Part shown: piece after piece, positions 45,108 through 54,174 of the stretch
Layout: every line of letters starts with the position of its first letter
Numbering within the stretch: position 1 is the first letter of the stretch
Assembly (NCBI RefSeq): GCF_003353425.1
Contig: NZ_QRAO01000003.1
Span: 359,088-423,087 of the forward strand
Source: Marinirhabdus gelatinilytica
Lineage (GTDB): Bacteria > Bacteroidota > Bacteroidia > Flavobacteriales > Flavobacteriaceae
Length of the DNA: 64,000 nt
Reading direction: 5' to 3'
The notes under the pieces: model-generated
Told to the model about the DNA's origin: nothing
What the model saw: the letters and a program-made list of their open reading frames with translations, nothing else
Database searches by the model: none
Position numbers and translations under genes: made by a program

Positions 45108-45848
45108 ATGACAACGGTAGTACTCTTGGGCTTCGGTAATGTAGGACAGCACCTTTACAAGGCATTCAGTGCTTCTGAAAAGGTGAAGGTAGTGCAAATC
45201 TACAACCGGAACTTTATAGAAACCCTCCAAATCCCCCAATGCCAGGACACTTCAAAACTTGTTGAGGCCCATGTATACATCATTGCCGTTCCCGATCAGG
45301 CAATAGGTAACCTTTCCGCAGTACTCCCATTCAACGGTAGGTTTGTGGTGCACACCTCGGGCGGCGTGCGTATGGATGTCCTTTCAGAAAACAACAAGCG
45401 TGGGGTGTTCTATCCACTGCAAACTTTCAGCAAGGATACAAAAGTAGATTTCAGCAGTATCCCTATCTGTATTGAGGCGGAACAAAAAACCGACCTAGCA
45501 TTGCTGAAGACCATTGGAAGCGCAGTTTCTGAAAAGGTGGTGGAAATTTCTTCAGAAGAAAGAGAAAAATTACACGTTGCGGCTGTGTTTGTAAATAATT
45601 TTAGCAACCATCTGTACCAAATTGCAGAAACGATTACGAAGAAAAATGGGCTGGATTTCGATATACTGAAACCATTGATTACCGAGACTGCCCGCAAAGT
45701 ACAACGCCTTCCCCCTGCCCAAGCACAAACCGGTCCTGCAAAAAGAAACGACAAGAAAACAATAGAAAAACATTTAAAACTGTTGAAAGACAGTGAATAC
45801 GGGGAGTTGTATGAGAAGCTTACCGAATCGATAAAGAATAGTGGTTAG
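45108..45848 (+). CDS. Rossmann-like / DUF2520 oxidoreductase-like protein
   Basis: A 246-residue protein. An N-terminal Rossmann fold begins VVLLGFGNVGQHL, a GxGxxG-type NAD(P) loop, and YIIAVPDQAI follows at the end of the sheet. The C-terminal DUF2520 domain is helical (FYPLQTFSK, LHVAAVFVNNFSNHLYQIAE, ETARKVQRLPPAQAQTGPAKR). The domain pair resembles 6-phosphogluconate or pyrroline-carboxylate dehydrogenases, but the substrate is unknown. It heads a run with kdsC, a prenyltransferase gene and maf. Confidence 0.9.
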   Translation: MTTVVLLGFGNVGQHLYKAFSASEKVKVVQIYNRNFIETLQIPQCQDTSKLVEAHVYIIAVPDQAIGNLSAVLPFNGRFVVHTSGGVRMDVLSENNKRGVFYPLQTFSKDTKVDFSSIPICIEAEQKTDLALLKTIGSAVSEKVVEISSEEREKLHVAAVFVNNFSNHLYQIAETITKKNGLDFDILKPLITETARKVQRLPPAQAQTGPAKRNDKKTIEKHLKLLKDSEYGELYEKLTESIKNSG

Positions 45849-45918
45849 TGCGTCGGGCAATTGTATTCCCCATAGCAATAGTACGCAGTAGACTATATGG
45901 TTTAAATTAAATAATACT

Positions 45919-46452
45919 ATGGAAAAAAGTTATAAAGAATACCTCAGCAACATTAAAGCCTTGGTTTTTGACGTGGACGGAGTCCTTACCGATGGTACCA
46001 TACAAGTGAATACCCAAGGCGAGTTATTCCGTACGATGAATATAAAGGATGGATATGCCCTAAAAACCGCTGTGGACCAAGGATTCCATATTTGCATTAT
46101 AAGCGGTGGTTCCAACGAGGGAGTTCGCAAACGCCTACAGGGACTGGGAATTACCGATATACATTTAGGAACCCACCAAAAGACCGCTACACTAAAACAA
46201 TATTTAAAGGATAACAACCTTACCCCCGAACAAGCACTGTACATGGGCGACGATATTCCGGATTTTTATGTCATGCAGGAAGTTGGACTGCCCTGCTGCC
46301 CTCAGGATGCCGTGCCAGAAATCAAGGAACTCAGCAAATATATTTCCCACAAAAACGGCGGTAAAGGTTGTGTGCGAGACATTATTGAGCAAGTGTTGAA
46401 AGTACAGGGTAAATGGATTTCTAAAAAATCTGTGAGTGCCAAGTACGATTAA
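45919..46452 (+). CDS. kdsC: 3-deoxy-D-manno-octulosonate 8-phosphate phosphatase
   Basis: A 177-residue HAD phosphatase of type C0 without a cap domain, which forms tetramers. It removes phosphate from Kdo-8-phosphate, supplying Kdo for the LPS inner core. Motif I is FDVDGVLTDG with nucleophile Asp18 and Asp20, motif II IISGG, and motif IV MGDDIPDFYVM. The C-terminal KNGGKGCVRDIIE tail is typical of KdsC. It is 70 nt after the DUF2520 gene. Confidence 0.93.
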   Translation: MEKSYKEYLSNIKALVFDVDGVLTDGTIQVNTQGELFRTMNIKDGYALKTAVDQGFHICIISGGSNEGVRKRLQGLGITDIHLGTHQKTATLKQYLKDNNLTPEQALYMGDDIPDFYVMQEVGLPCCPQDAVPEIKELSKYISHKNGGKGCVRDIIEQVLKVQGKWISKKSVSAKYD

Positions 46453-46479
46453 TGGAAGTACCCTAAACAAATTCCAAAA

Positions 46480-47394
46480 GTGGCGTACCTAAAAATCATC
46501 AGACCCAATAATTTGCTGCTCCTACTGTTGGTGCAGAGCATACTCAAATACGGTTTTTTGGAGCCTTTGGGGATCCCACTGGCAATGAGTGGTTTTGGTT
46601 TTGGTCTGCTGGTCGTTGCCACGCTCTGTATTGCTGCTGCGGGTAACGTTATAAACGATATCCAGGATGTAGGGATAGACACTATCAACAAACCGGATAA
46701 CGTACTCGTAGGTCGTAAAATTTCAGAAAAAACAGCTTATACCTTTTATATAGTGCTCAATATCCTGGGAGTAGTAGCAGGGTTCGTACTGGCCAATAGG
46801 TTGGGGCATCCTGGCTTGGCAGCGGTTTTTATCATTATCTCGGCACTGCTCTATAGTTATGCACTATACTTGAAAACTATTCTGTTGGTGGGAAACCTAA
46901 CAGTTTCATTTTTGGTAGCGATGGGGCTTATCGTGCTAATCATTTTCGACATGTATCCAGCCATCACAACAGAGCTGATGGACTCACAGAACATGGCAGC
47001 CAAAACCATCCTTTGGTACGCTGGCAGTGCCTTTTATCTCAATCTTGTTCGTGAGATCGTAAAAGATGTGCAGGATATAAACGGCGATAAAAAAGGGGGT
47101 CGTAATACCCTCCCCATCCTTTTGGGCAGGAACCGCGTGAGGAACATTCTATTTGTATTGGGCGTTTTTATGCTATTGGCCATTCTTTGGTTCGCGTATG
47201 ATTTTTTATACCAGTTTACTTGGGTAGCAGCCTATTTTGTTTTTTTAATAGCCGCACCAGTTCTCTATTTTTGCATCAAGGTATTTCATGCTGAAAGTGC
47301 TACCGATTACAAAATGTTGTCTACAGTTTTAAAATTAACAATGTTCACGGGAGTATGCTCACTTCCCTTTTTTGCTGAAATTTTAAATTTTTGA
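46480..47394 (+). CDS. UbiA-family prenyltransferase
   Basis: A 304-residue membrane enzyme with about nine helices. Both Asp-rich motifs of UbiA enzymes are present: NVINDIQDVGIDTINKPD (NDxxDxxxD) and DVQDINGDKKGGRNTLPI. It transfers a prenyl group from an isoprenoid diphosphate to an acceptor. Flavobacterial members are often named geranylgeranylglycerol-phosphate geranylgeranyltransferase, but the acceptor is not shown. The start is a GTG at 46480: the ATG at 46452 hits a stop after four codons. Confidence 0.88.
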   Translation: MAYLKIIRPNNLLLLLLVQSILKYGFLEPLGIPLAMSGFGFGLLVVATLCIAAAGNVINDIQDVGIDTINKPDNVLVGRKISEKTAYTFYIVLNILGVVAGFVLANRLGHPGLAAVFIIISALLYSYALYLKTILLVGNLTVSFLVAMGLIVLIIFDMYPAITTELMDSQNMAAKTILWYAGSAFYLNLVREIVKDVQDINGDKKGGRNTLPILLGRNRVRNILFVLGVFMLLAILWFAYDFLYQFTWVAAYFVFLIAAPVLYFCIKVFHAESATDYKMLSTVLKLTMFTGVCSLPFFAEILNF

Positions 47395-47430
47395 TATTAC
47401 GTTAAGAAGCAAGATCAAGAAAAACCCGAA

Positions 47431-47647
47431 AACCCACAACCCACAACAGACAACCCACAACAGACAACCCACAACCCACAACCGACAACCGAAAACCGAA
47501 AACAGACAACCCACAACAGACAACCCACAACCGAAAACCGACAACCGAAAACAGACAACCCACAACAGACAACCCACAACAGACAACCGACAACCGAAAA
47601 CCCACAACCCACAACCGAAAACAGACAACTGAAAACCCACAACCCAC
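47431..47647. repeat. 31-copy heptanucleotide tandem repeat upstream of maf
   Basis: Thirty-one uninterrupted 7-bp units run in strict phase: 13 AACCCAC, 8 AACAGAC, 6 AACCGAA, 3 AACCGAC and 1 AACTGAA. The array starts 36 nt after the prenyltransferase stop and ends 9 nt before the maf ATG. Because 7 is not a multiple of 3, copy changes would shift any reading frame across it. The open frames on the minus strand are a by-product of the repeat. Confidence 0.97.
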
Positions 47648-47656
47648 AACAAAAAA

Positions 47657-48244
47657 ATGCTAAAAGAAAAACTGAAAAACCACAATCTCATCCTAGCCTC
47701 GGGTTCGCCACGCAGGCATTATTTTTTCAAGGAATTGGATCTCGATTTTACAATTGACGTACGCCCTGTAAACGAAGTATACGACCCAAACCTGAAAGAA
47801 GCTGAAATAACCGACTACCTCTCAAAATTGAAGGCTTCGGTATTTAACGATTTAAAGGAGAACGATATTTTGGTCACCAGCGACACCATTGTCTGGAAAG
47901 ACGGCAAACCTATTGAAAAAGCTAGGGATGAAGCCCACGCAAAAGCAATGTTGCGAGATTTGAGCGGTGCCATGCACGAGGTGTTCACTTCGGTTTGCTT
48001 TACGGGAAAGGATTTCCAGAAAGTTGTAAACGACCGTACCAAAGTGTGGTTCAAGGAACTCACCGAAGAGGAAATACACTACTACATCACTACCCACAAA
48101 CCCTACGATAAAGCAGGCAGTTATGGGGTGCAGGAATGGCTGGGCTACATTGGTATCGAGAAATTGGAAGGTAGCTATTTTAACGTGATGGGGCTGCCAA
48201 CACGCTTAGTTTATAAAACGTTACTGGAACTCTCCTCAAACTGA
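47657..48244 (+). CDS. maf: Maf-family nucleoside triphosphate pyrophosphatase
   Basis: A 195-residue protein of the Maf/HAM1-like fold. It has ILASGSPRRHYFFKEL (the SxSPRR nucleotide loop), VTSDTIVW with a catalytic Asp, and KPYDKAGSYGVQEW. Maf enzymes hydrolyse non-canonical or pyrimidine NTPs to monophosphates and are linked to arrest of septum formation. The ATG follows directly after the heptamer array, which therefore makes up its upstream leader. Confidence 0.92.
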   Translation: MLKEKLKNHNLILASGSPRRHYFFKELDLDFTIDVRPVNEVYDPNLKEAEITDYLSKLKASVFNDLKENDILVTSDTIVWKDGKPIEKARDEAHAKAMLRDLSGAMHEVFTSVCFTGKDFQKVVNDRTKVWFKELTEEEIHYYITTHKPYDKAGSYGVQEWLGYIGIEKLEGSYFNVMGLPTRLVYKTLLELSSN

Positions 48245-48275
48245 TTTTCTTTACCTTTGATTAAAATCCATTCCA

Positions 48276-49187
48276 ATGAAGACCACAACAGTTTTACTGC
48301 TTGTAACAATGTTAGTAATCACCTCCTGCAAAGACTCTGAAGGAAACCTCATCCCTAATAGCCAGAACACTGCAAAGGAAATCCCCTCAAAGGATAAAAG
48401 TCGGTCGCTTTCCCCAGAATTCAAGGAGTATTGGTACAACGGCACTGCCGAGATCACTTCCTACAAACTCTCCCAAGAACGGTATGGTGAATTGCGTGAA
48501 GGCACGGCCGTGAATGTTTTCGTGACCGAAGAATTTCTCCCCAGAGAACAAGTAAAGGCCAATATTGCTGCTGAAGGAAACATCCCTGTCCTTAAGCTGA
48601 ACCAGACCAAGAATTACATAACGGGTATTTATCCCTATTCGGTAATGACGAGTACATTTACACCCACAAACAGCCAGAACAGCGCCATTAAAATATCGCA
48701 CTCTGTGCAGGAATGGTGCGGACAGGTATACGTACAATTGAACAATAGAGCAAATTTTGAGATACAGTCACATTCCTATTTCCAAGGAGAAGCAGACCAA
48801 GAAATTTCATTGGATAAAACATGGCTGGAAAGCGACTTGTGGAACTATATCCGTATCAACCCCGAAGAGCTACCTACGGGCGACTTCACTATGCTACCCC
48901 CTTTTGAATATTTCAGGATGAACCATAAGGATATTGCCGCACACGAAGCAACAGGAGAAATTATGGTGGGCGATTCTATTTCAAGGTACACAGTAAGCTA
49001 TCCTTCCTTAAAGCGAAAACTGAAGCTCTATTTCAGCAGTACTCCTCCCTATACTATTGAACGCTGGGAAGAGACCCACGAAAACGGTTTGGTGACTTCG
49101 GCAGAAAAAATGAAACGTATAAATACCGCCTATTGGAAGCAAAATAATACTACATTTGAACATCTACGAGATTCTTTAGGGTTATAA
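48276..49187 (+). CDS. Lipoprotein of unknown function
   Basis: A 303-residue lipoprotein (VITSC lipobox, Cys18). The mature chain has KEYWYNGTAEITSYKLSQERYGELREGTAVNVFVTE, SVQEWCGQVYVQLNN and LYFSSTPPYTIERWEETH, suggesting a beta-rich domain. It is conserved next to maf in related bacteria and sometimes inherits the name septum formation inhibitor, which the sequence does not support. It lies 31 nt after maf and 2 nt before a small MscS gene, so it is probably part of one transcript. Confidence 0.75.
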   Translation: MKTTTVLLLVTMLVITSCKDSEGNLIPNSQNTAKEIPSKDKSRSLSPEFKEYWYNGTAEITSYKLSQERYGELREGTAVNVFVTEEFLPREQVKANIAAEGNIPVLKLNQTKNYITGIYPYSVMTSTFTPTNSQNSAIKISHSVQEWCGQVYVQLNNRANFEIQSHSYFQGEADQEISLDKTWLESDLWNYIRINPEELPTGDFTMLPPFEYFRMNHKDIAAHEATGEIMVGDSISRYTVSYPSLKRKLKLYFSSTPPYTIERWEETHENGLVTSAEKMKRINTAYWKQNNTTFEHLRDSLGL

Positions 49188-49189
49188 TT

Positions 49190-49774
49190 ATGAGCAACTT
49201 TCTTTACACTCACGGCATACAGTCTATATGCGTTATTGTTTTTTTGGTAGTGCTACGGTTTATCCTAATTTCCATAACACGGCGTTTTGCAAATAAATAC
49301 GAACGTGTAGAACACCGCACCGGACTTATTGTTAAGCATATAAATTATGCAACCCTGTTTTTACTTGCCCTTTCGCTCATCATTATTTGGGGTGTGGATT
49401 TTCAGGATTTTGGCTCGGTATTTCTTTCAGTATTTGCCGTGATAGGTATCGGTTTTTTTGCACAGTGGTCTATCCTTAGCAATATTACCAGCGGTATTAT
49501 TATGTTTTTCATATTTCCCTATAAAATTGGCGACTTCATAAAAATCCACGATAAAGAGCATAGTTACGAAGGCATTATAGACGATATAAAGACCTTCCAT
49601 GTAATCATTAAAACTGAAAAAGGCGAAACCATAACCTATCCCAATAGTTTGATCCTCCAAAAAGGGGTGAGCGTGCTAAAGCCCGAAGAGATTGGGTTGG
49701 TAGATGAATTGTTCCATCCCGAAACAGCCGAAAAGGAAGACGATAAAAATGTTAAAGAACAGCCAATAGATTAA
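49190..49774 (+). CDS. Small MscS-type mechanosensitive channel
   Basis: A 194-residue protein with three membrane helices (about 8-28, 44-62, 66-90). The third runs into the MscS pore and beta domain (FAQWSILSNITSGIIMFFIFPYKIGDFIKI, then GETITYPNSLIL). It is much shorter than the channel at 6817-8691 and lacks most of the C-terminal vestibule; the tail is Glu/Lys-rich. It probably shares a transcript with the preceding lipoprotein. Confidence 0.85.
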   Translation: MSNFLYTHGIQSICVIVFLVVLRFILISITRRFANKYERVEHRTGLIVKHINYATLFLLALSLIIIWGVDFQDFGSVFLSVFAVIGIGFFAQWSILSNITSGIIMFFIFPYKIGDFIKIHDKEHSYEGIIDDIKTFHVIIKTEKGETITYPNSLILQKGVSVLKPEEIGLVDELFHPETAEKEDDKNVKEQPID

Positions 49775-49793
49775 TGCAAGGGTTCATTTTCGG

Positions 49794-49801
49794 TATATTT
49801 G
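49794..49801 (+). promoter_or_regulatory. -7 box of the PIG-L gene
   Basis: TATATTTG matches the consensus exactly. It lies between the overlapping ATG at 49774 and the preferred ATG at 49825. Confidence 0.55.
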
Positions 49802-49824
49802 GTTGCCTAGAAAAACATAGCTCA

Positions 49825-52317
49825 ATGCGCAACAAACAACCTATTTTACTACTACTTTTTGTAGTTGGCTTTACTTCGCTATTTGCACAACAACCTGCCA
49901 AACCCACAGCTTCAGAAATTTACCATAACCTTCAAAAATTAAACTTTGTAGGCTCCGCACTATACATCGCAGCACATCCCGATGACGAAAACACCCGCCT
50001 TATCTCTTATCTGGCTAACGATGTAAAGGCACGAACAGCCTATCTTTCCTTAACACGGGGCGATGGCGGACAAAATCTTGTGGGGCCAGAGATACGGGAA
50101 CTTTTGGGCGTGATTCGTACCCAAGAACTATTGGCGGCGAGAAGGACAGACGGTGGCCAGCAGCTCTTTACCCGAGCTAACGATTTTGGTTACTCAAAAC
50201 ATCCTGACGAAACCCTGGACATTTGGAACAAAGAAGAAGTATTGGGGGATGTGGTACGTGCCATCCGAAAATTTAAACCAGACGTGATCGTTAATCGCTT
50301 CAACCACCGCAATCCCGGGAGCACACACGGGCACCATACAGCCAGCGCGATGTTGAGCGTAGAGGCGTTCGATTTGCTGGACAATCCTACAAAATATCCA
50401 ACCTCTGCCAAGACTTTTGGCACTTGGCAACCCAAACGGTTGTTCTTTAATACCTCGTGGTGGTTCTATGGAAGCAGGGAAAATTTTGAAAAAGCAGATA
50501 AAAGCAAGCTGGTTGAAGTACAAACTGGTAATTATTATCCCGCCCTGGGTCTTTCCAATGGTGAAATAGCCTCACTGAGCCGAAGTATGCACAAGTCGCA
50601 AGGATTTGGGAGCACTGGCTCCCGTGGCAACCAAACCGAATATCTGGAATTTTTAAAGGGTGACTTCCCCAAAGACAAATCCAATCTATTTGATGGTATT
50701 GACACCTCTTGGAATAGGCTGGAAGGAGGTGCGGCCATTGGCGCGATCTTGAATCCGCTGGAAGAAAATTTCAACTTTACAAATCCTTCGGCTATGTTGC
50801 CACAGCTTACACGGGCTTATGAACTCGTGAAACAACTAAATAACGACCATTGGCGGGAGATTAAACTGAAGCAACTAGAAACCCTCATCTTGGATTGTGG
50901 CGGTATCTTCTTGGAGGCCGTGGCAAATACAAACACCATAAACCCCAACGGAAGCTACGAAGCAACTTTTGAAGCCATTAACCGAAGTGACTATCCCGTA
51001 ACCATCAACAGTATTAAAAACTCCAATGGTAAAGTTCTTTTGGCTGTTGGTGAAACGCTGCAACCCAATGAAAAAAAGGAGTTTCAGATGACTATCACCT
51101 CTTCGGCCTCAAAAGTTTCAGCACCGTACTGGCTCAGCCAGAAAGGAACATTGGGCATGTACAAAGCCCCTGAAAATATGATTGGGCTTCCTGAAACACC
51201 AGCTCCGGAGCAAGTCGTATTTGAGCTTCAGCTAAGCCGAACAGAAATTCCGGTCACTCGGGATGTAGTCTATAAATATACCGATCCCGTAAAAGGCGAG
51301 GTGTACCAACCCTTGGAAGTATTGCCAGCGGTAACTACAAGCATCCCGGAAAAAGTTTTGATTTTTTCTTCGGAAGCTTCTAGAGTGGTACCTGTTACCG
51401 TAACAGCGGGACGAGATAACGTTACGGGTTCGGTCACCTTGCAACACCCCAAAGGCTGGGAGGTTGCGCCAGCGCAAGGAGTTTTCAATATTGATAAAAA
51501 AGGACAATCGCAAACACTTCAGTTTACAGTAACACCTCCAAAGGAGCAAAGTGAAGGCTATTTGAATGTTTTGGCACAAATGGGCGACCAGTTTTTTGAA
51601 AAGGAACTGGTAACTATAGACTACGACCATATTCCATTTCAACGGGTGTTATTGCCTTCAGAAGCAAAAATTGTACGTATTGATATTGAAAAGAAAGGTG
51701 AACATATAGGATATATTGAAGGAGCTGGGGATGCTATTCCGCAGAGTTTACGGGAGATTGGTTACAGCGTGACCACAATAGCCCCTTCTGAAATTATCGC
51801 CAGCAACCTAAACCAATACGATGCCATTGTAGTGGGAATACGCGCATACAATACCGTACCAGACCTTGCCTTTAAACAAACCGAATTGAACAACTATGTT
51901 GAAAATGGCGGGACATTGCTATTACAGTACAACACAGCGCATAGGATGGTCACCAAGGATATTGCCCCCTATCCTATCACCTTGTCCCGTGAGCGTGTGA
52001 CGGACGAGTTTAGCGAGGTAAGGATTTTAGCTCCCAACCATCCTGTCCTGAACAATCCCAACACGATTACCCAAACCGATTTTGAAGGCTGGGTGCAAGA
52101 ACGCGGTCTCTATTTTCCCAGTGAGTGGGATGAAAATTTTAAGCCCATCCTAGCTATGAAAGATAAGGGTTATGGCGAGAGCAAGGGGTCGCTCCTGGTA
52201 GCTTCCTATGGAAAAGGACACTATATTTACACTGGCCTTAGTTTTTTTAGGGAACTGCCCGCAGGTGTGCCCGGTGCCTATAGATTGTTTGCCAATTTAT
52301 TATCGGTTGGTAAGTAA
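49825..52317 (+). CDS. Exported PIG-L family deacetylase
   Basis: An 830-residue protein with a signal peptide (MRNKQPILLLLFVVGFTSLFAQ). The N-terminal PIG-L/LmbE domain (about 40-300) shows the zinc motif AAHPDDE (51-55 covers HPDDE) and NHRNPGSTHGHHTAS. Beta-sandwich domains follow, and a C-terminal domain (about 620-830) has DAIVVGIRAYNTVPDL and GGTLLLQYNT, resembling glutamine-amidotransferase/trehalose-utilisation-like folds. PIG-L enzymes deacetylate N-acetylated sugars; a glycan substrate outside the cytoplasm is likely. The ATG at 49774 lies before the -7 box and would disrupt the signal peptide. Confidence 0.88.
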   Translation: MRNKQPILLLLFVVGFTSLFAQQPAKPTASEIYHNLQKLNFVGSALYIAAHPDDENTRLISYLANDVKARTAYLSLTRGDGGQNLVGPEIRELLGVIRTQELLAARRTDGGQQLFTRANDFGYSKHPDETLDIWNKEEVLGDVVRAIRKFKPDVIVNRFNHRNPGSTHGHHTASAMLSVEAFDLLDNPTKYPTSAKTFGTWQPKRLFFNTSWWFYGSRENFEKADKSKLVEVQTGNYYPALGLSNGEIASLSRSMHKSQGFGSTGSRGNQTEYLEFLKGDFPKDKSNLFDGIDTSWNRLEGGAAIGAILNPLEENFNFTNPSAMLPQLTRAYELVKQLNNDHWREIKLKQLETLILDCGGIFLEAVANTNTINPNGSYEATFEAINRSDYPVTINSIKNSNGKVLLAVGETLQPNEKKEFQMTITSSASKVSAPYWLSQKGTLGMYKAPENMIGLPETPAPEQVVFELQLSRTEIPVTRDVVYKYTDPVKGEVYQPLEVLPAVTTSIPEKVLIFSSEASRVVPVTVTAGRDNVTGSVTLQHPKGWEVAPAQGVFNIDKKGQSQTLQFTVTPPKEQSEGYLNVLAQMGDQFFEKELVTIDYDHIPFQRVLLPSEAKIVRIDIEKKGEHIGYIEGAGDAIPQSLREIGYSVTTIAPSEIIASNLNQYDAIVVGIRAYNTVPDLAFKQTELNNYVENGGTLLLQYNTAHRMVTKDIAPYPITLSRERVTDEFSEVRILAPNHPVLNNPNTITQTDFEGWVQERGLYFPSEWDENFKPILAMKDKGYGESKGSLLVASYGKGHYIYTGLSFFRELPAGVPGAYRLFANLLSVGK

Positions 52318-52338
52318 CCCAATAACTTAATTACTAAA

Positions 52339-52470
52339 ATGATGCAAACAGACGAAGTAGTAGAAAAAGTAAAGGACAAATTTGTCTGGAAGTGGAAATA
52401 CACCTTGGTATTGCTTCTCAATGCTGGGTACATTGTATTATTTTACTACATCATGAAAGCCTACGCCTAA
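52339..52470 (+). CDS. 43-residue single-span membrane protein before a symporter
   Basis: The ORF starts MMQTDEVVEKVKDKFVWKWK, then has one membrane helix (YTLVLLLNAGYIVLFYYIM) and ends KAYA. Its TAA is directly followed by the symporter ATG with no spacer, so translation is probably coupled. Small membrane subunits next to sodium:solute symporters exist in other bacteria (for example DUF4212), but this is shorter and not obviously that family. The start could also be the second ATG at 52342. Confidence 0.65.
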   Translation: MMQTDEVVEKVKDKFVWKWKYTLVLLLNAGYIVLFYYIMKAYA

Positions 52471-54171
52471 ATGGAACAGATAGATTGGATCGTACTTATT
52501 GGCACTCTTGTTTTTATAGTTCTATACGGAACCTATAAGGCCCGTGGCAGCAAAAATGTAACAGATTACCTCAAGGGTGGTAACGATGCCCAGTGGTGGA
52601 CAGTAGGGCTTAGTGTCATGGCAACGCAAGCCAGCGCCATTACGTTTTTATCTACACCGGGGCAAGCCTTCCATAGCGGGATGGGGTTTGTACAGTTCTA
52701 TTTCGGGTTGCCCATTGCAATGGTAATCATCTGCTTGGTGTTCATACCCATATACCATAGATTAAACGTATTTACAGCTTATGAGTATCTTGAAACCCGT
52801 TTCGACCTAAAGACGCGTACCCTCACTGCAATCTTATTTTTGGTGCAACGCGGACTGGCTGCGGGTATCACCATTTTTGCTCCTGCCATTATACTTTCTG
52901 CGGTATTGGGGTGGAATTTGCTATACCTCAACATTATTATAGGTGTACTGGTTATAATCTATACCGTAAGTGGCGGTACCAAAGCCGTGAGCGTAACGCA
53001 AAAGCAACAAATGGCCATTATATTTTTGGGGATGCTGTTTGCCTTTTTGCTTATTCTGAATTATTTACCACTGGACATCACCTTTACCAAAGCACTGGAG
53101 ATTGCAGGTGCCAGTGGAAAAATGGAAGTGCTGGATTTCTCCTTCGATTTTGAGAACCGCTATACCTTTTGGAGCGGGATGATAGGTGGAACATTCCTGA
53201 TGCTTTCGTATTTTGGGACGGACCAGAGCCAAGTACAACGGTATCTCTCGGGTAAATCTGTCAAACAAAGCCAGATGGGCCTTATAATGAACGGTTTTCT
53301 TAAAGTCCCTATGCAGTTTTTCATTTTATTGGTTGGGGTTATGGTATTTGTATTCTACCAATTTAATGCTTCTCCGCTTCATTTTAACCCCGCAGCTGTC
53401 GAGGATGTTATGGAAAGTGAGTATGCACAGCAGTACGTTGCCCTAGAGGATGAAAAAAAAGCAATAGACGCCCAACTTTTGGAGGCACAGATGGATTATT
53501 CGGTGGCTTCAACTACTTCAGAGAAAGAACAATTGAGTGCTGAGATACAAAACTTTCAGCAACAAGAAGAATCGTTGCGGGAACAATCCAAGACAGTAAT
53601 AAAAAAGGCGAACCCAAATGCCGAAACCAACGATAAGGATTATGTATTCATTCATTTTATCCTGAACAACCTCCCCCGGGGATTGATAGGCTTATTGTTG
53701 GCCATGATCTTGAGTGCCGCTATGTCCTCCACGGCTTCAGAATTGAACGCTTTGGGCTCTACCACTGCTGTAGATCTCTACAAACGTAATACACCCGGTA
53801 AGAGTGATAAGCACTATGTAAGTGCAAGTCGTTGGTTCACCATGCTATGGGGGGTGGTCGCCATTATGATTGCGTGTGTTGCCAATTTATTCGAAAACCT
53901 GATTGAGCTCGTAAACATCATTGGCTCTATTTTCTATGGAAATGTGCTGGGCGTGTTCCTGCTTGCATTTTTCGTAAAATATGTAAAGAGCAATGCAACC
54001 TTTATAGCCGCTTTGATAACTCAAGCCATCATCGTTGTAGTTTGGTGGATGGATGTAATGCCCTATTTATGGCTCAACTTAGTAGGATGTGCGCTCGTAA
54101 TGTTTATTGCCTTGATATTGCAAACAATGCAAAAGAAAGGTAGTGATACCACTGAAGCTTCAGCATCCTAA
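52471..54171 (+). CDS. Sodium:solute symporter
   Basis: A 566-residue SSS-family (SglT/PutP-like) transporter with about 13 membrane helices. Visible family blocks are DYLKGGNDAQWWTVGLSVMATQASAITFLSTPGQ, FTAYEYLETRF, YTVSGGTKAVSVTQKQQ and GLIGLLLAMILSAAMSSTASELNALGS (the sodium-site region). A hydrophilic, coiled-coil-like insert lies at about 315-385. It imports an organic solute with Na+; the sugar or acid carried is unknown. It is directly preceded by the 43-residue membrane peptide. Confidence 0.93.
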   Translation: MEQIDWIVLIGTLVFIVLYGTYKARGSKNVTDYLKGGNDAQWWTVGLSVMATQASAITFLSTPGQAFHSGMGFVQFYFGLPIAMVIICLVFIPIYHRLNVFTAYEYLETRFDLKTRTLTAILFLVQRGLAAGITIFAPAIILSAVLGWNLLYLNIIIGVLVIIYTVSGGTKAVSVTQKQQMAIIFLGMLFAFLLILNYLPLDITFTKALEIAGASGKMEVLDFSFDFENRYTFWSGMIGGTFLMLSYFGTDQSQVQRYLSGKSVKQSQMGLIMNGFLKVPMQFFILLVGVMVFVFYQFNASPLHFNPAAVEDVMESEYAQQYVALEDEKKAIDAQLLEAQMDYSVASTTSEKEQLSAEIQNFQQQEESLREQSKTVIKKANPNAETNDKDYVFIHFILNNLPRGLIGLLLAMILSAAMSSTASELNALGSTTAVDLYKRNTPGKSDKHYVSASRWFTMLWGVVAIMIACVANLFENLIELVNIIGSIFYGNVLGVFLLAFFVKYVKSNATFIAALITQAIIVVVWWMDVMPYLWLNLVGCALVMFIALILQTMQKKGSDTTEASAS

Positions 54172-54174
54172 AAT

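Noticed and set aside
47431-47647. Array considered as a CRISPR
   Set aside because: Units are 7 bp, contiguous and without spacers; no cas genes are present.
47383-47691. Three long minus-strand frames with Cys/Gly/Leu/Val repeats
   Set aside because: They are translations of the 7-bp tandem array in each of the three frames; the array simply lacks stop codons on that strand.
48276-49187. Name septum formation inhibitor for the lipoprotein after maf
   Set aside because: The protein has a lipobox and no Maf motifs; the real Maf is the preceding gene.
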